Shown piece by piece: positions 33,842 through 41,884 of a stretch of 64,000 nt of DNA (positions within the stretch are counted from its first letter, which is position 1; each line of letters starts with the position of its first letter). Source of the stretch: Streptomyces bicolor (lineage in GTDB: Bacteria; Actinomycetota; Actinomycetes; Streptomycetales; Streptomycetaceae); contig NZ_JOFS01000015.1 in NCBI RefSeq assembly GCF_000719285.1, forward strand, positions 62,001 to 126,000, read 5' to 3'. The notes beneath the pieces are model-generated. The model was not told where the DNA came from. It did no database searches and saw nothing but the letters and a program-made list of their open reading frames with translations. A program made the translations under genes and the position numbers.

Positions 33842-35181
33842 TCCAGATCTTCTTCTCGGCCACGCAGTACGCGGCCGCGACCGTCACCGCCGCCATACGC
33901 GCCGGCCAGTTCGGCCCCCGCGAGGGCGTCCGCCGCATCCTCGTCGTCAGCAACACCGCCGCCATCCCCGAGGTCGGCACCCCGCTGGACCGGATGGCCG
34001 GCTTCGAGAAGCTGCGCCCCGAGTTCGACGAGGTGCGCTCCTGGAACGAGTTCATCTCCCCGCACCACCCGGCCGGCTGGTCGCCCCGGGGTCAGGACAC
34101 CCTGCTGTGGGAGAGGGCCGTACGCCTCGCCTGGAACCTGGGCGACGAGCCCGTCGAGATCGCCTGCGAGTCGATCCAGGCCAACCCCTCCCGTGCGGTC
34201 GCGGACATCTTCGCGGACAGCCCGATCCATGTGTACGCGGACGGCCTGATGAGCTACGGCCCCACCCGCAACCGCATCCCGCACGGCATGAGCAGCCGTA
34301 TCAAGCGCGTCCTCCACCTGGACCTGGTGCCGGGCCTCGAGCCCATGCTCCTGTCCGAGTACGGCGTGACGCCCGAGGCCGTGCCGAACGACGCGATCGT
34401 CGACGTCCTCGCGCAGATCGGCGAGTCCGGCGCGGGCATCCTCGCCGAGCGCCTCCCCGCCGACAATCCGCCCACCGCCGTCCTCCTCGGCCAGTACCTC
34501 TCGGCCATCGACCTGATCACCCAGGACGAGGAGGAGCAGCTCCACATCCGCTTCCTGCGCGCGGCCGCCAGGGCCGGCCACCGGGATGTCCTGTTCAAGC
34601 CGCACCCCAGCGCACCGGCCGTCTTCAACGAGTCCCTGGAGGCGGTGGCCAAGGAACTCGACGTGCGGCTCACGGTGCTGAACGAGCCCGTCCTCGCCGA
34701 GACCGTCTTCGCCTTCCTCGAGCCGAAGCTCGTCATCGGCTGCTTCTCGACGGCCCTGATGACCGCCGCCGCCTTCTACGGCATCCCGGTCGCCCGCGTC
34801 GGCACGGACCTGCTCCTCGAACGCATCACCCCGTACGAGAACAGCAACCGCATCCCGCTGACCATCATCGACGCGGCCCTGCCCGACGCGGAGAACGCCG
34901 AGCTCGGCTCGCCGCTCGAACTCGCCGGCATGGCCGAGGACCTGGCTCCGCTGGTGCGCAGCGTCGGCTACTGCATGCAGTCCCGCAAGCACCACGCCCT
35001 GCGCGACGAGGTCACCGCCTGGCTTGCCGCCAACCTGACCCAGTACCAGGGCTACTTCAAGCGCCGCCGCCTCACCAGCCTCCGCCTCCCCGGCGGCAGC
35101 CCGGTCCGCGCGGAGGCCCTCCGCAGGCACCCGGCGGTCCGCAAGGCGGTACGGCAGCTGCGGCAGACGACGCGGAAGTAA
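33838..35181 (+). CDS. Polysialyltransferase-family (GT-B) protein 1
   Basis: 447-aa protein of the alpha-2,8-polysialyltransferase-like family. Three hallmark elements are visible: VYADGLMSYGP (about residues 132-142, acidic-Gly motif), FKPHPSAPA (about 253, the HP motif that contacts the CMP-sugar phosphate), and GCFSTALMTAA (about 301, Ser/Thr motif). A basic C-terminus (FKRRRLTSLRLPGG) may hold it to the membrane. Overlaps the GT2 gene by 4 nt. Expected to use a CMP-nonulosonic acid donor, which the neuA/neuB genes of this locus can supply. A strong terminator follows. Confidence 0.85.
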   Translation: MIQIFFSATQYAAATVTAAIRAGQFGPREGVRRILVVSNTAAIPEVGTPLDRMAGFEKLRPEFDEVRSWNEFISPHHPAGWSPRGQDTLLWERAVRLAWNLGDEPVEIACESIQANPSRAVADIFADSPIHVYADGLMSYGPTRNRIPHGMSSRIKRVLHLDLVPGLEPMLLSEYGVTPEAVPNDAIVDVLAQIGESGAGILAERLPADNPPTAVLLGQYLSAIDLITQDEEEQLHIRFLRAAARAGHRDVLFKPHPSAPAVFNESLEAVAKELDVRLTVLNEPVLAETVFAFLEPKLVIGCFSTALMTAAAFYGIPVARVGTDLLLERITPYENSNRIPLTIIDAALPDAENAELGSPLELAGMAEDLAPLVRSVGYCMQSRKHHALRDEVTAWLAANLTQYQGYFKRRRLTSLRLPGGSPVRAEALRRHPAVRKAVRQLRQTTRK

Positions 35182-35195
35182 CGGCCGGTTCAGAA

Positions 35196-35243
35196 AACGC
35201 GTTTGGCGCGTCTCCCCGACCGGGGGGACGCGCCAAACGCGTT
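35196..35243. terminator. Perfect 17-bp stem terminator, extended by inner CCCC/GGGG
   Basis: AACGCGTTTGGCGCGTC (35196-35212) pairs with 35227-35243 without mismatch, and the inner part adds CCCC/GGGG pairing. It lies between convergent genes. Confidence 0.88.
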
Positions 35244-35258
35244 GCGGCAGATGCCGCC

Positions 35259-35330
35259 AAGGGGCGCGGGGCTGTATTGAATGTGCGGCTTCCGCCGCGT
35301 GGGCGCGACCAGCCCCCACCGGACCGCAGT
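35259..35330 (+). repeat. Streptomyces intergenic repeat, copy 2
   Basis: AAGGGGCGCGGGGCTGTATTG, then GTGCGGCTTCCGCCGCGTGG and GCGACCAGCCCCCACCGG, the fullest copy in the window. It sits directly behind the 35196-35243 stem, between convergent genes. Confidence 0.8.
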
Positions 35331-35356
35331 CGTATTACGGCCCTCCCAGCGGAGCG

Positions 35357-36502
35357 CTACCGCACCGCCGGCAACGCCCGCTTCAGCTTCGGCCCGAACG
35401 GCTTCTCCACGAACCGGTGCATCAGATACGCCAGCCCCAGCAGGCTCAGCACGGACAGCGCGAGGGTCGTGTACGAACCCAGCCCGAGCCCCCGGTGCAG
35501 CACCCGGATGAAGAACCAGCCCAGGTGCTCGTGGATCAGATAGAAGGGGTACGTCAGCGCCCCCGCGACCGTCAGCCAGCGCCAGTTGGCCCAGCTGGTC
35601 CAGCCCAGCGCCACCACCGCGACGGCGGCGAAGGCGCAGAAGACGATGGCCTGGATGACGTACGGGGAGCGGTGGAAGTCGCCCTGCGCGCCCGGGTGCC
35701 ACAGCGCCATGACCGAGTAGCGCTGGCCCAGCAGGAAGGACATGCCGACGATCCCCCACAGCAGCAGGTCGCTGCCGAAGCGGTGGATCAGGTACAGCGC
35801 GAGGCCGCCGATGAAGAACGGGGCGTGGTCGCGCATCACCAGCTCGTCGGTCAGCGGGTTGTCGGCGACCCGGGCGAAGGCGCTGGCCAGCGTCCACAGG
35901 ATGCAGAAGGTGACAACGCGCTTGTAGGTGACGCCCTTCCAGATCACGAACAACGCGAAGAGGACGTAGAACTTCAGCTCCACCCAGAGCGTCCAGCACA
36001 CACCCAGGACCCGCGGCACGCCCAGCGGCTGCTGCATCATCGTGAGGTTGACCAGGAGCTCGTCCGGCCGGACGGGTGAGACGACCACCGGCAGCAGCAC
36101 CGCGGCCCCGGTGACCATGACGATGGCCACCCAGTACGCCGGGTAGAGGCGGGAGATCCGGGAGCGGAAGAAGTCACCGAGGCTGCGGCCCCAACTGCTC
36201 ATGCAGATCACGAACCCGCTGATGACGAAGAAGAACTGCACGCCCAGGCTGCCGTAGGTGGACAGCTGCGACAGCGTCGGGAACATGGTCCCGGGGGACT
36301 GGTGCCAGGAGGCTTCGACCTCGCCGTTCTTGCCGGTGAAGTGGTACATGCACACCATCAGGGCCGCCAGCAGCCGCAGCCCGTCCAGGGCGCGCAGCCG
36401 GCTCTCTCTGCGGGGCCGTACGGGAGGCCGCTCGACCAGGACCTGGTTCAGCCGGGGTGCCGGTGGTGCCGGCGGCACCGTCGCCTGGTCAGCCGTGCTC
36501 AT
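35357..36502 (-). CDS. Acyltransferase 3 family membrane protein (OafA-like)
   Basis: 381-aa integral membrane O-acyltransferase. The family start RLRALDGLRLLAALMVCMYHF holds the catalytic-type His in the first helix. FFFVISGFVICMSSWGR and RISRLYPAYWVAI are the standard second and third blocks (ISGF, RxxRLYPxYW). About ten helices in all. It would acetylate or succinylate sugars of a cell-envelope polymer. ATG 36502. The position between two copies of the GT2-polysialyltransferase pair points to modification of that polymer. A weak PHO-like repeat lies about 140 bp upstream. Confidence 0.9.
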   Translation of the reverse strand: MSTADQATVPPAPPAPRLNQVLVERPPVRPRRESRLRALDGLRLLAALMVCMYHFTGKNGEVEASWHQSPGTMFPTLSQLSTYGSLGVQFFFVISGFVICMSSWGRSLGDFFRSRISRLYPAYWVAIVMVTGAAVLLPVVVSPVRPDELLVNLTMMQQPLGVPRVLGVCWTLWVELKFYVLFALFVIWKGVTYKRVVTFCILWTLASAFARVADNPLTDELVMRDHAPFFIGGLALYLIHRFGSDLLLWGIVGMSFLLGQRYSVMALWHPGAQGDFHRSPYVIQAIVFCAFAAVAVVALGWTSWANWRWLTVAGALTYPFYLIHEHLGWFFIRVLHRGLGLGSYTTLALSVLSLLGLAYLMHRFVEKPFGPKLKRALPAVR

Positions 36503-36639
36503 CCTGGGGCCCTTCTCCTGGAAGTCTCGAGGTGCGTTCAGTCGTACGTGACGGCTGTTGCCATTTCATACGATGACCGAACGCTATGTCCCTCGGACGG
36601 GGGAAAGGTGAGTGACGGCTGACGCTCAGGGAGCGCAAA

Positions 36640-36657
36640 GGTGTCACACGGATGAAC
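36640..36657 (-). promoter_or_regulatory. Weak PHO-like repeat upstream of acyltransferase
   Basis: On the minus strand GTTCATC and TGACACC lie in 11-nt register. Only the first is a good unit. Listed because stronger examples occur at the two GT2 promoters. Confidence 0.25.
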
Positions 36658-36676
36658 AACCACCCCTTGTTTCTGG

Positions 36677-38038
36677 TTACTTTCGGCCGGCGACCTGCTT
36701 CAGCGCCCGCGCCCGGCGCGCCAGTCGGCGCACGGTCGCGTTCCGCGGGATGAAGGAGAGCTGGGCGGGTACGGCGCCGGGCAGGGCCAGCGAGGTCAGG
36801 CGCTTGCGCTTGAAGTAGCGCCAGGTGTGCGGGTTCAGGTGCTTGGAGAGGTACGCCTCGGCCGCACCGCGCAGCCCCGGGTAGATCTTGGGCTGCATCG
36901 CGAAGCCGACCGCGCCCAGTAGCGCGGCCAGGTCGTCCACCCGCTCGCGCGGGGGCATCGCCCAGGCGTTCACCGCGGCGGCGTCCGCGATGTCCGGCAG
37001 CAGCGCGTCGACGATGGTGAGCGGCACGCGGTTGCTGTTCTGGTACGGCGTGAGGTGGGCCAGCACGGTGTCGGTGCCGACCCGCGCGACCGGGAGGCCG
37101 TACAGTCCGGCGGCGGTCAACAGCCCGGTCGAGAAGCAGCCGACGACGAGGGCGGGCCGCAGCCGCTGGAAGGCGACCTCGGCGAGTACGGGCCGGTCGA
37201 GGAGGGTGAGTTCGGCGCCCAGTTCGGTCGCCTCGTCCTCCAGGAGCTTCGTCCAGCGGGCCGGTGCGACGGGGTGCGGCTTGAACACGAGGCTGCGATG
37301 ACCGAGCGCGACGGCGCCGCGCACCATCTTGAGGTGCAGGTCCTCCTCCTCGGCGTCGGTGAGGATGCCGAGCGCGGAGAGGTACTGGCCGAGCAGCAGT
37401 GCCGGGCGGTCGCCGTCCGCCGAAACCGCGGGCAACTCGGCCTCCGCCTCGGTGAGTTCACCGAGCACCTTCAGGAACGCCTCGGACGGCACCAGTTCGG
37501 ACGGCACGCCGAACTCGGTGAGCAGCAGCGGGGTGAGGCCCGGGACGAGATCGAGGTGCAGCAGGCGGCCGATCCGGGTGCCGACCAGCGGGTCGATCTT
37601 GTCGCGTGTGGGGCCATAGCTTATGAGGCCGTCGGCGTAGACGTCGACGGGAGCGCCGGTGAACAGCTGGCACAGCGCGAGGGCCGGGTTGACCTGCACG
37701 GACTCGACGACCAGCTGGATCTCGTCGTCGCCGAGGTTCCACAGCAGCCGTACGTACCGCTCCCACATGGGGATGTCGTTCTCGCGGGGCGACCAGCCGC
37801 TCGGGTGGAACGGGGAGATGGTCTCGTTCCAGGACCGCACCTCGTCGAAGCGCTCGCGCAGCCGGTCGAAGCCCGGCATCGCGTCGACGGACGGGGTGAT
37901 CTCCGGATTGGTCGCGTTGTTGGTGACCAGCAGCAGCCGGCGGTCGGCCGGTTCGAACAGCCCGGCGTCCAGGGCGGCGGCCAGGGTTGCGGCGCCGTAC
38001 AGCGTCGAGGCGCAGAAGATCTGGGTGGTGCGAGGCAT
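36677..38038 (-). CDS. Polysialyltransferase-family (GT-B) protein 2
   Basis: 453-aa paralog of the protein at 33838-35181. The same three elements occur: VYADGLISYGPTRD, FKPHPVAPARW and GCFSTGLLTAAGLYG, and the N-terminal CASTLYGAATLAAALDAGLF matches the paralog's opening. The basic tail FKRKRLTSLALPG is also shared. ATG 38038 shares one base with the GT2 stop (TGATG), showing coupling. The gene order GT2 then polysialyltransferase-like is the same as in copy 1, but on the opposite strand. Likely transfers a CMP-activated nonulosonic acid. Confidence 0.85.
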   Translation of the reverse strand: MPRTTQIFCASTLYGAATLAAALDAGLFEPADRRLLLVTNNATNPEITPSVDAMPGFDRLRERFDEVRSWNETISPFHPSGWSPRENDIPMWERYVRLLWNLGDDEIQLVVESVQVNPALALCQLFTGAPVDVYADGLISYGPTRDKIDPLVGTRIGRLLHLDLVPGLTPLLLTEFGVPSELVPSEAFLKVLGELTEAEAELPAVSADGDRPALLLGQYLSALGILTDAEEEDLHLKMVRGAVALGHRSLVFKPHPVAPARWTKLLEDEATELGAELTLLDRPVLAEVAFQRLRPALVVGCFSTGLLTAAGLYGLPVARVGTDTVLAHLTPYQNSNRVPLTIVDALLPDIADAAAVNAWAMPPRERVDDLAALLGAVGFAMQPKIYPGLRGAAEAYLSKHLNPHTWRYFKRKRLTSLALPGAVPAQLSFIPRNATVRRLARRARALKQVAGRK

Positions 38039-39018
38039 CAGGCGGCCACCGTCCGGGACCCGACCGCCCTGCGGCGCACCCGCCGCAGCCGGGCCGCTCG
38101 CTGCGCGTCCATCGAGTCCATTACCTCCGCGAGCACGTCCTGCGGCATTCTTTTCAGGGCGGCGGCGCTCAGCGAGCGCAGTTTTCGAGCCACGGCGGGT
38201 TCGAACCTCTCGATTTGTCCGAGATGATGAGCCATGATCGCGCAATAAGTGCGCACGGCTTTCGGCAGCAGCTTATCGGCCTCCGGGTCAGCCGCCGTTT
38301 CCTCGATTACCTGGTCGAACGCGCGAATGAAATCCAGCTGCCGAACATCACCGATCTGGGTGAGAGAGGACGCCACGCCGCGCCGGTAGTAGACACCGAG
38401 CAGCCCCACCGCGGCGAAGGATTCCGCCTCCCGGTGCAGCTTCCAGATCCACGGCCGGTCCTCGGCGGTGCGCAGCCCGTGGGTGAAGTGCAGGATCCCG
38501 CGGTCGACCAGACGGCGGTGGTAGATGCCCGCCCACGCGTAGGCGTAGTCCACGGACGTCGACCGGTCGGCGGGCAGGATCGCCTCGCGCGGGTTCATCA
38601 CCGTCCAGCGCCGGCCGTGCGGGACCCGGTGGATGCTGCGCGCCCGCCCGGTGCACTGCACATGGTCGGTGCGCACGAAGTCGCAGCCCAGCTCCTCGAT
38701 GGCGGCCAGGAGCTGCGGGAAGTAGCCGGGTGCCAGCCAGTCGTCGCCGTCCAGGAACGTCAGGTACTCGCCGCGCGCCTTGTCGATGCCCGTGTTCCGT
38801 GCGGTGGCCAGCCCTCCGTTCTGCTCGTGTCTGACGACCACCGCGCCCGGCAGCTCGCGCTCCGCGCGCGCGAGGATGTCCGGAGTCCCGTCCGTCGAGC
38901 AGTCGTCGACGAGGATGAACTCGAAGTCCTCACGTGTGTTCGCACGCAGGCTCTTCAGGGTGTCTGGCGCGTATTGCTGCACGTTGTAGAACGGCACGAT
39001 GACGGAGAGCTTGACCAC
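38038..39018 (-). CDS. GT2-family glycosyltransferase 2 of the glycopolymer locus
   Basis: 326-aa GT-A transferase. Opening KLSVIVPFYNVQQYAPDTLKSL, then FILVDDCSTDGTPDIL, and ARNTGIDKARGEYLTFLDGDDWLAPGY with the DGDD metal motif. VRTDHVQCTGRARSIHR and AEDRPWIWKLHREAESF match GT2 number 1. GTG 39018 is taken, as the conserved strand starts two codons later; no Shine-Dalgarno is seen. Three 11-nt-spaced PHO-like units lie 56-84 bp upstream. First gene of a two-gene unit with polysialyltransferase-like protein 2. Confidence 0.9.
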   Translation of the reverse strand: MVKLSVIVPFYNVQQYAPDTLKSLRANTREDFEFILVDDCSTDGTPDILARAERELPGAVVVRHEQNGGLATARNTGIDKARGEYLTFLDGDDWLAPGYFPQLLAAIEELGCDFVRTDHVQCTGRARSIHRVPHGRRWTVMNPREAILPADRSTSVDYAYAWAGIYHRRLVDRGILHFTHGLRTAEDRPWIWKLHREAESFAAVGLLGVYYRRGVASSLTQIGDVRQLDFIRAFDQVIEETAADPEADKLLPKAVRTYCAIMAHHLGQIERFEPAVARKLRSLSAAALKRMPQDVLAEVMDSMDAQRAARLRRVRRRAVGSRTVAA

Positions 39019-39069
39019 GGGTAGGACGTTAGGGGGCGGCCCGGCCGCCGTCTTTACCCGGAGCTTGAT

Positions 39070-39102
39070 GTCAGGTGAACGACACGTGGCGATGCAGTGA
39101 AC
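39070..39102 (-). promoter_or_regulatory. Putative three-unit PHO box upstream of GT2 gene 2
   Basis: On the minus strand GTTCACT (39102-39096), a weak middle unit, and GTTCACCTGAC (39080-39070) lie at exact 11-nt steps. The last unit matches the PhoP unit consensus at 9 of 11 positions and shares TCGTTCACCTG with the box at 32753-32774. Confidence 0.55.
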
Positions 39103-39183
39103 CAGGCTTTTTTTCAACGACTTCTGACCCCGATTCGTCGTTAGGCGATGTGCTGTTAACCGTTTGTTGTATTCGGGTTGGGC

Positions 39184-39210
39184 GGAACCTTGAAATCGCT
39201 TCCTAGCGTC
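39184..39210 (+). promoter_or_regulatory. ECF/sigma-E-like promoter (GGAAC ... CGTC)
   Basis: GGAAC (39184-39188) and CGTC (39207-39210) lie 23 bp apart start to start, the spacing of sigma-E-class promoters. Transcription would begin about 7 nt later, on or next to GTG 39217, giving a leaderless mRNA. Confidence 0.55.
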
Positions 39211-39216
39211 ATCGAC

Positions 39217-40530
39217 GTGCCAGCAAGTGCGAAGAAGACCAGGCGAGTTGCCGTACTCGCGGATTCCGACACCCGGTGGAAATGGGGCGCGCTCACCGCG
39301 AACCGTATCGCTCCGGAGAATTCGGACATCCGTTTGGACGGTTACCTTCTGCGTGGCCGGGCGACCCCCACCGCCCGTCAGCTCCAGGAAGTCGGCGTCC
39401 ATGCCGACTCCCTCCGTGAGGTGACCGCCGTCGAGTTCCTGCGGACCATGGCGCAGGAGTCGTACGACGTCCTGGTCCTGTCCCTCGTCGGCGGCGGGGT
39501 GCAGGCCATGCTGCACGGCCTGAAGCGGGTCTGGGAAGGGCAGTCGCAGCGCCCCGTCGTCGTCACCGGCTATGTCGGCGTCGTCTACGAGAAGCTCGCC
39601 GACGGCCTGCTGCTGCGGCACGGCGCGGACCTCGTCCTCGCCAACTCCCGTCAGGACGCCGAGCGATTCCGCGCGGTGTATGAGGGGGTCGGCGCCGACG
39701 CCTCGTCGGTGACCGAGGTGGCGCTGCCGTTCCTCGGCGGGGACCCCTACACCGGCGAGCACGACCCGTACACGGTCGTCTTCGCCGCCCAGCCCTCCGT
39801 GCCGGACAACCGCAGGGACCGTACGTACCTGCTGAACCGCCTGATCCAGCACGCCCGCAAGCACCCCGAGCGCGAGGTGCTGCTCAAGCTGCGCTCCAAG
39901 CCGGGCGAGCACACCACGCACATCGAGGAGCTGCCGTACCAGAAGCTGGTCCAGCGGCTCGACCCGCCCGCCAACTTCAAACTGGTGTACGGGAACATGG
40001 GCGAGGTCCTCGACCGCACCGACCTGCTGGTCACCATCAGCTCCACGGCGGCGCTGGAGTCGCTGCACCGCCGTATCCCCACCGTCGTCCTCAGCGACCT
40101 CGGCGTGCGGGAGGTGCTCGGCAACCACCACTTCGTGGGCTCCGGCTGCCTCGCCTCCTGGGACCAGCTCGACGAGGGACACCGGCCGACACCTGACGAG
40201 GAGTGGGTGTCCCGGCAGGGTGTCTGCGCCGACGGCTCCTACGCCACCGCCTTCGACGCGGCCCGCGAGCGCATCGCCAAACTGCTGGAGCGCCCCGGCG
40301 GACTGCCCGCCCTCACGCCGTACTACACGCCGGCCACCGCGCCCGGCTATCTGCCCGGCATCCTCGCCCGCCACCACCTCGGCCCGGACGGCAGTCCGCT
40401 GCCCGGCGCCCCCGCCCACGACAAGGAGCCCGGCCCGGTCCGCCAGATAGTGCGCCGGGCGGCACGCGGCGCCTACCGGCACGGCGTGCAGCGCGTGGCC
40501 CCCGTCATCCGGCGGATGGGCGAGCTGTGA
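39217..40530 (+). CDS. DUF6716-family putative glycosyltransferase
   Basis: 437-aa GT-B-like protein. The start ASAKKTRRVAVLADSDTRWKWGALTA is typical of this Streptomyces family. The second domain holds LLKLRSKPGEHTTH and a Ser/Thr motif, VTISSTAALESLHRRIPTVVL, analogous to the S-S/T motif of polysialyltransferase-like enzymes. GTG 39217 is chosen because conserved sequence begins there and because the sigma-E-like promoter predicts a start of transcription at this codon; upstream TTG 39178 would lie inside the promoter. First gene of an operon with the cytidylyltransferase-HAD and NeuB genes. Confidence 0.82.
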   Translation: MPASAKKTRRVAVLADSDTRWKWGALTANRIAPENSDIRLDGYLLRGRATPTARQLQEVGVHADSLREVTAVEFLRTMAQESYDVLVLSLVGGGVQAMLHGLKRVWEGQSQRPVVVTGYVGVVYEKLADGLLLRHGADLVLANSRQDAERFRAVYEGVGADASSVTEVALPFLGGDPYTGEHDPYTVVFAAQPSVPDNRRDRTYLLNRLIQHARKHPEREVLLKLRSKPGEHTTHIEELPYQKLVQRLDPPANFKLVYGNMGEVLDRTDLLVTISSTAALESLHRRIPTVVLSDLGVREVLGNHHFVGSGCLASWDQLDEGHRPTPDEEWVSRQGVCADGSYATAFDAARERIAKLLERPGGLPALTPYYTPATAPGYLPGILARHHLGPDGSPLPGAPAHDKEPGPVRQIVRRAARGAYRHGVQRVAPVIRRMGEL

Positions 40531-40610
40531 GCGATCCGACGACCGATCCGGGGACCGGGGCGCCGGGACGCGCCCGGAAGTCCCTGCAAGGAGCCCAAGG
40601 AGAAATGCCC

Positions 40611-41870
40611 ATGTCCAACTCGGAAGCAGACCAAGGCGCTTCAGCCCACCGGGTGCTCGCCGTGATCCCCGCGCGCGGCGGCTCCAAGGGCGTGCCCGCG
40701 AAGAATCTGATGCCCGTGGGCGGCGTACCGCTGGTGGCGCGCGCGGTGCGAGAATGCCGGGCGTCGAGACTCGTCACGGACGTCGTCGTCTCCACCGACG
40801 ACCAGGGCATCGCGGCCGCCGCCCGGCAGGCCGGCGCGGAGGTCGTGCTGCGCCCCGCCGCGATCGCCGGTGACACCGCCACTTCCGAGGCGGCCGTGCT
40901 GCACGCGATGGACGCGCACGAGGCGCTGCACGGAGCCCCGGTGGACGTCGTCCTCCTCGTGCAGTGCACCAGCCCGTTCATCATCCGCGAGGACCTCGAC
41001 GGCGTCGTCAAGGCGATCGTCGCGAACGGCGCCGACACGGCCCTGACCGTCGCGCCCTTCCACGGCTTCGTGTGGCGCCACGGCGACGACGACGCGGCCG
41101 CCGCCGAGACCGAGCGCGCCGCCACCACCGGCGGCTACGGCGTCAACCACGACAAGACCTTCCGCCCGCGCCGCCAGGACCGCCCCCAGGACTTCCTGGA
41201 GACCGGCGCCGCGTACGCGATGGACGCCAGAGGCTTCCGCGAGCACAAGCACCGCTTCTTCGGCCGCACCGAACTCGTGCGCACCGACCCCGCCCGGGTC
41301 CTGGAGATCGACGATCCGCACGACCTGGCCCGCGCCCGCGCGCTGGCGCCGCTGTTCGACGCGGACCGGCCCGGCGCCCTCCCGACCACGGACGACATCG
41401 ACGCGGTCGTACTGGACTTCGACGGCACCCAGACAGACGACCGGGTGCTGATCGATGCCGATGGAAAGGAGTTCGTCTCCGTGCACCGCGGAGACGGACT
41501 CGGTATCGCGGCCCTCCGCAAGAGCGGCCTGAAGATGCTGATCCTGTCCACGGAGCAGAACCCGGTCGTCGCCGCCCGCGCACGGAAGCTGCAGATTCCC
41601 GTGCTGCACGGCATCGACCGGAAGGACCTCGCACTCAAGCAGTGGTGCGAGGAGCAGGGCATCGCGCCTGAGCGCGTGCTCTACGTCGGCAACGACGTCA
41701 ACGACCTCCCGTGCTTCGCCCTTGTGGGCTGGCCCGTGGCGGTCGCGAGCGCCCACGACGTGGTACGCGGCGCCGCCCGCGCGGTCACCGCCACCTCCGG
41801 TGGCGACGGCGCGATCCGAGAGATCGCCAGCTGGATCCTCGGCCCCTCTCTCGATTCCCTCACCAAGTAA
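40611..41870 (+). CDS. Acylneuraminate (Kdn) cytidylyltransferase fused to HAD phosphatase
   Basis: 419-aa two-domain enzyme. Residues about 10-245: CMP-nonulosonate synthetase, with the CTP-binding loop AVIPARGGSKGVPAKNL, VVVSTDDQGIA and LLVQCTSPFI. Residues about 255-419: HAD phosphatase of the KdsC type, with the nucleophile motif DFDGTQTDD, LILSTEQN, and YVGNDVNDLPC. The second domain could remove the 9-phosphate that a NeuB-type synthase leaves, so the fusion would take the 9-phosphate sugar to the CMP form. ATG 40611 with AAGGAG 7 nt upstream; 80 bp after the DUF6716 gene, 14 bp before neuB. Confidence 0.93.
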   Translation: MSNSEADQGASAHRVLAVIPARGGSKGVPAKNLMPVGGVPLVARAVRECRASRLVTDVVVSTDDQGIAAAARQAGAEVVLRPAAIAGDTATSEAAVLHAMDAHEALHGAPVDVVLLVQCTSPFIIREDLDGVVKAIVANGADTALTVAPFHGFVWRHGDDDAAAAETERAATTGGYGVNHDKTFRPRRQDRPQDFLETGAAYAMDARGFREHKHRFFGRTELVRTDPARVLEIDDPHDLARARALAPLFDADRPGALPTTDDIDAVVLDFDGTQTDDRVLIDADGKEFVSVHRGDGLGIAALRKSGLKMLILSTEQNPVVAARARKLQIPVLHGIDRKDLALKQWCEEQGIAPERVLYVGNDVNDLPCFALVGWPVAVASAHDVVRGAARAVTATSGGDGAIREIASWILGPSLDSLTK

Positions 41871-41884
41871 GGACATCTTCTGCC

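Noticed and set aside
32449..35181. 910-aa frame ending in the polysialyltransferase-like protein
   Set aside because: The N-terminal half is an out-of-frame reading of the GT2 gene; ATG 33838 with the ATGA overlap is the real start.
36640..36657. A third PHO box at the acyltransferase as firm evidence
   Set aside because: Only one unit fits well and it lies far from the likely -10, so it is listed at low confidence and not used as support.
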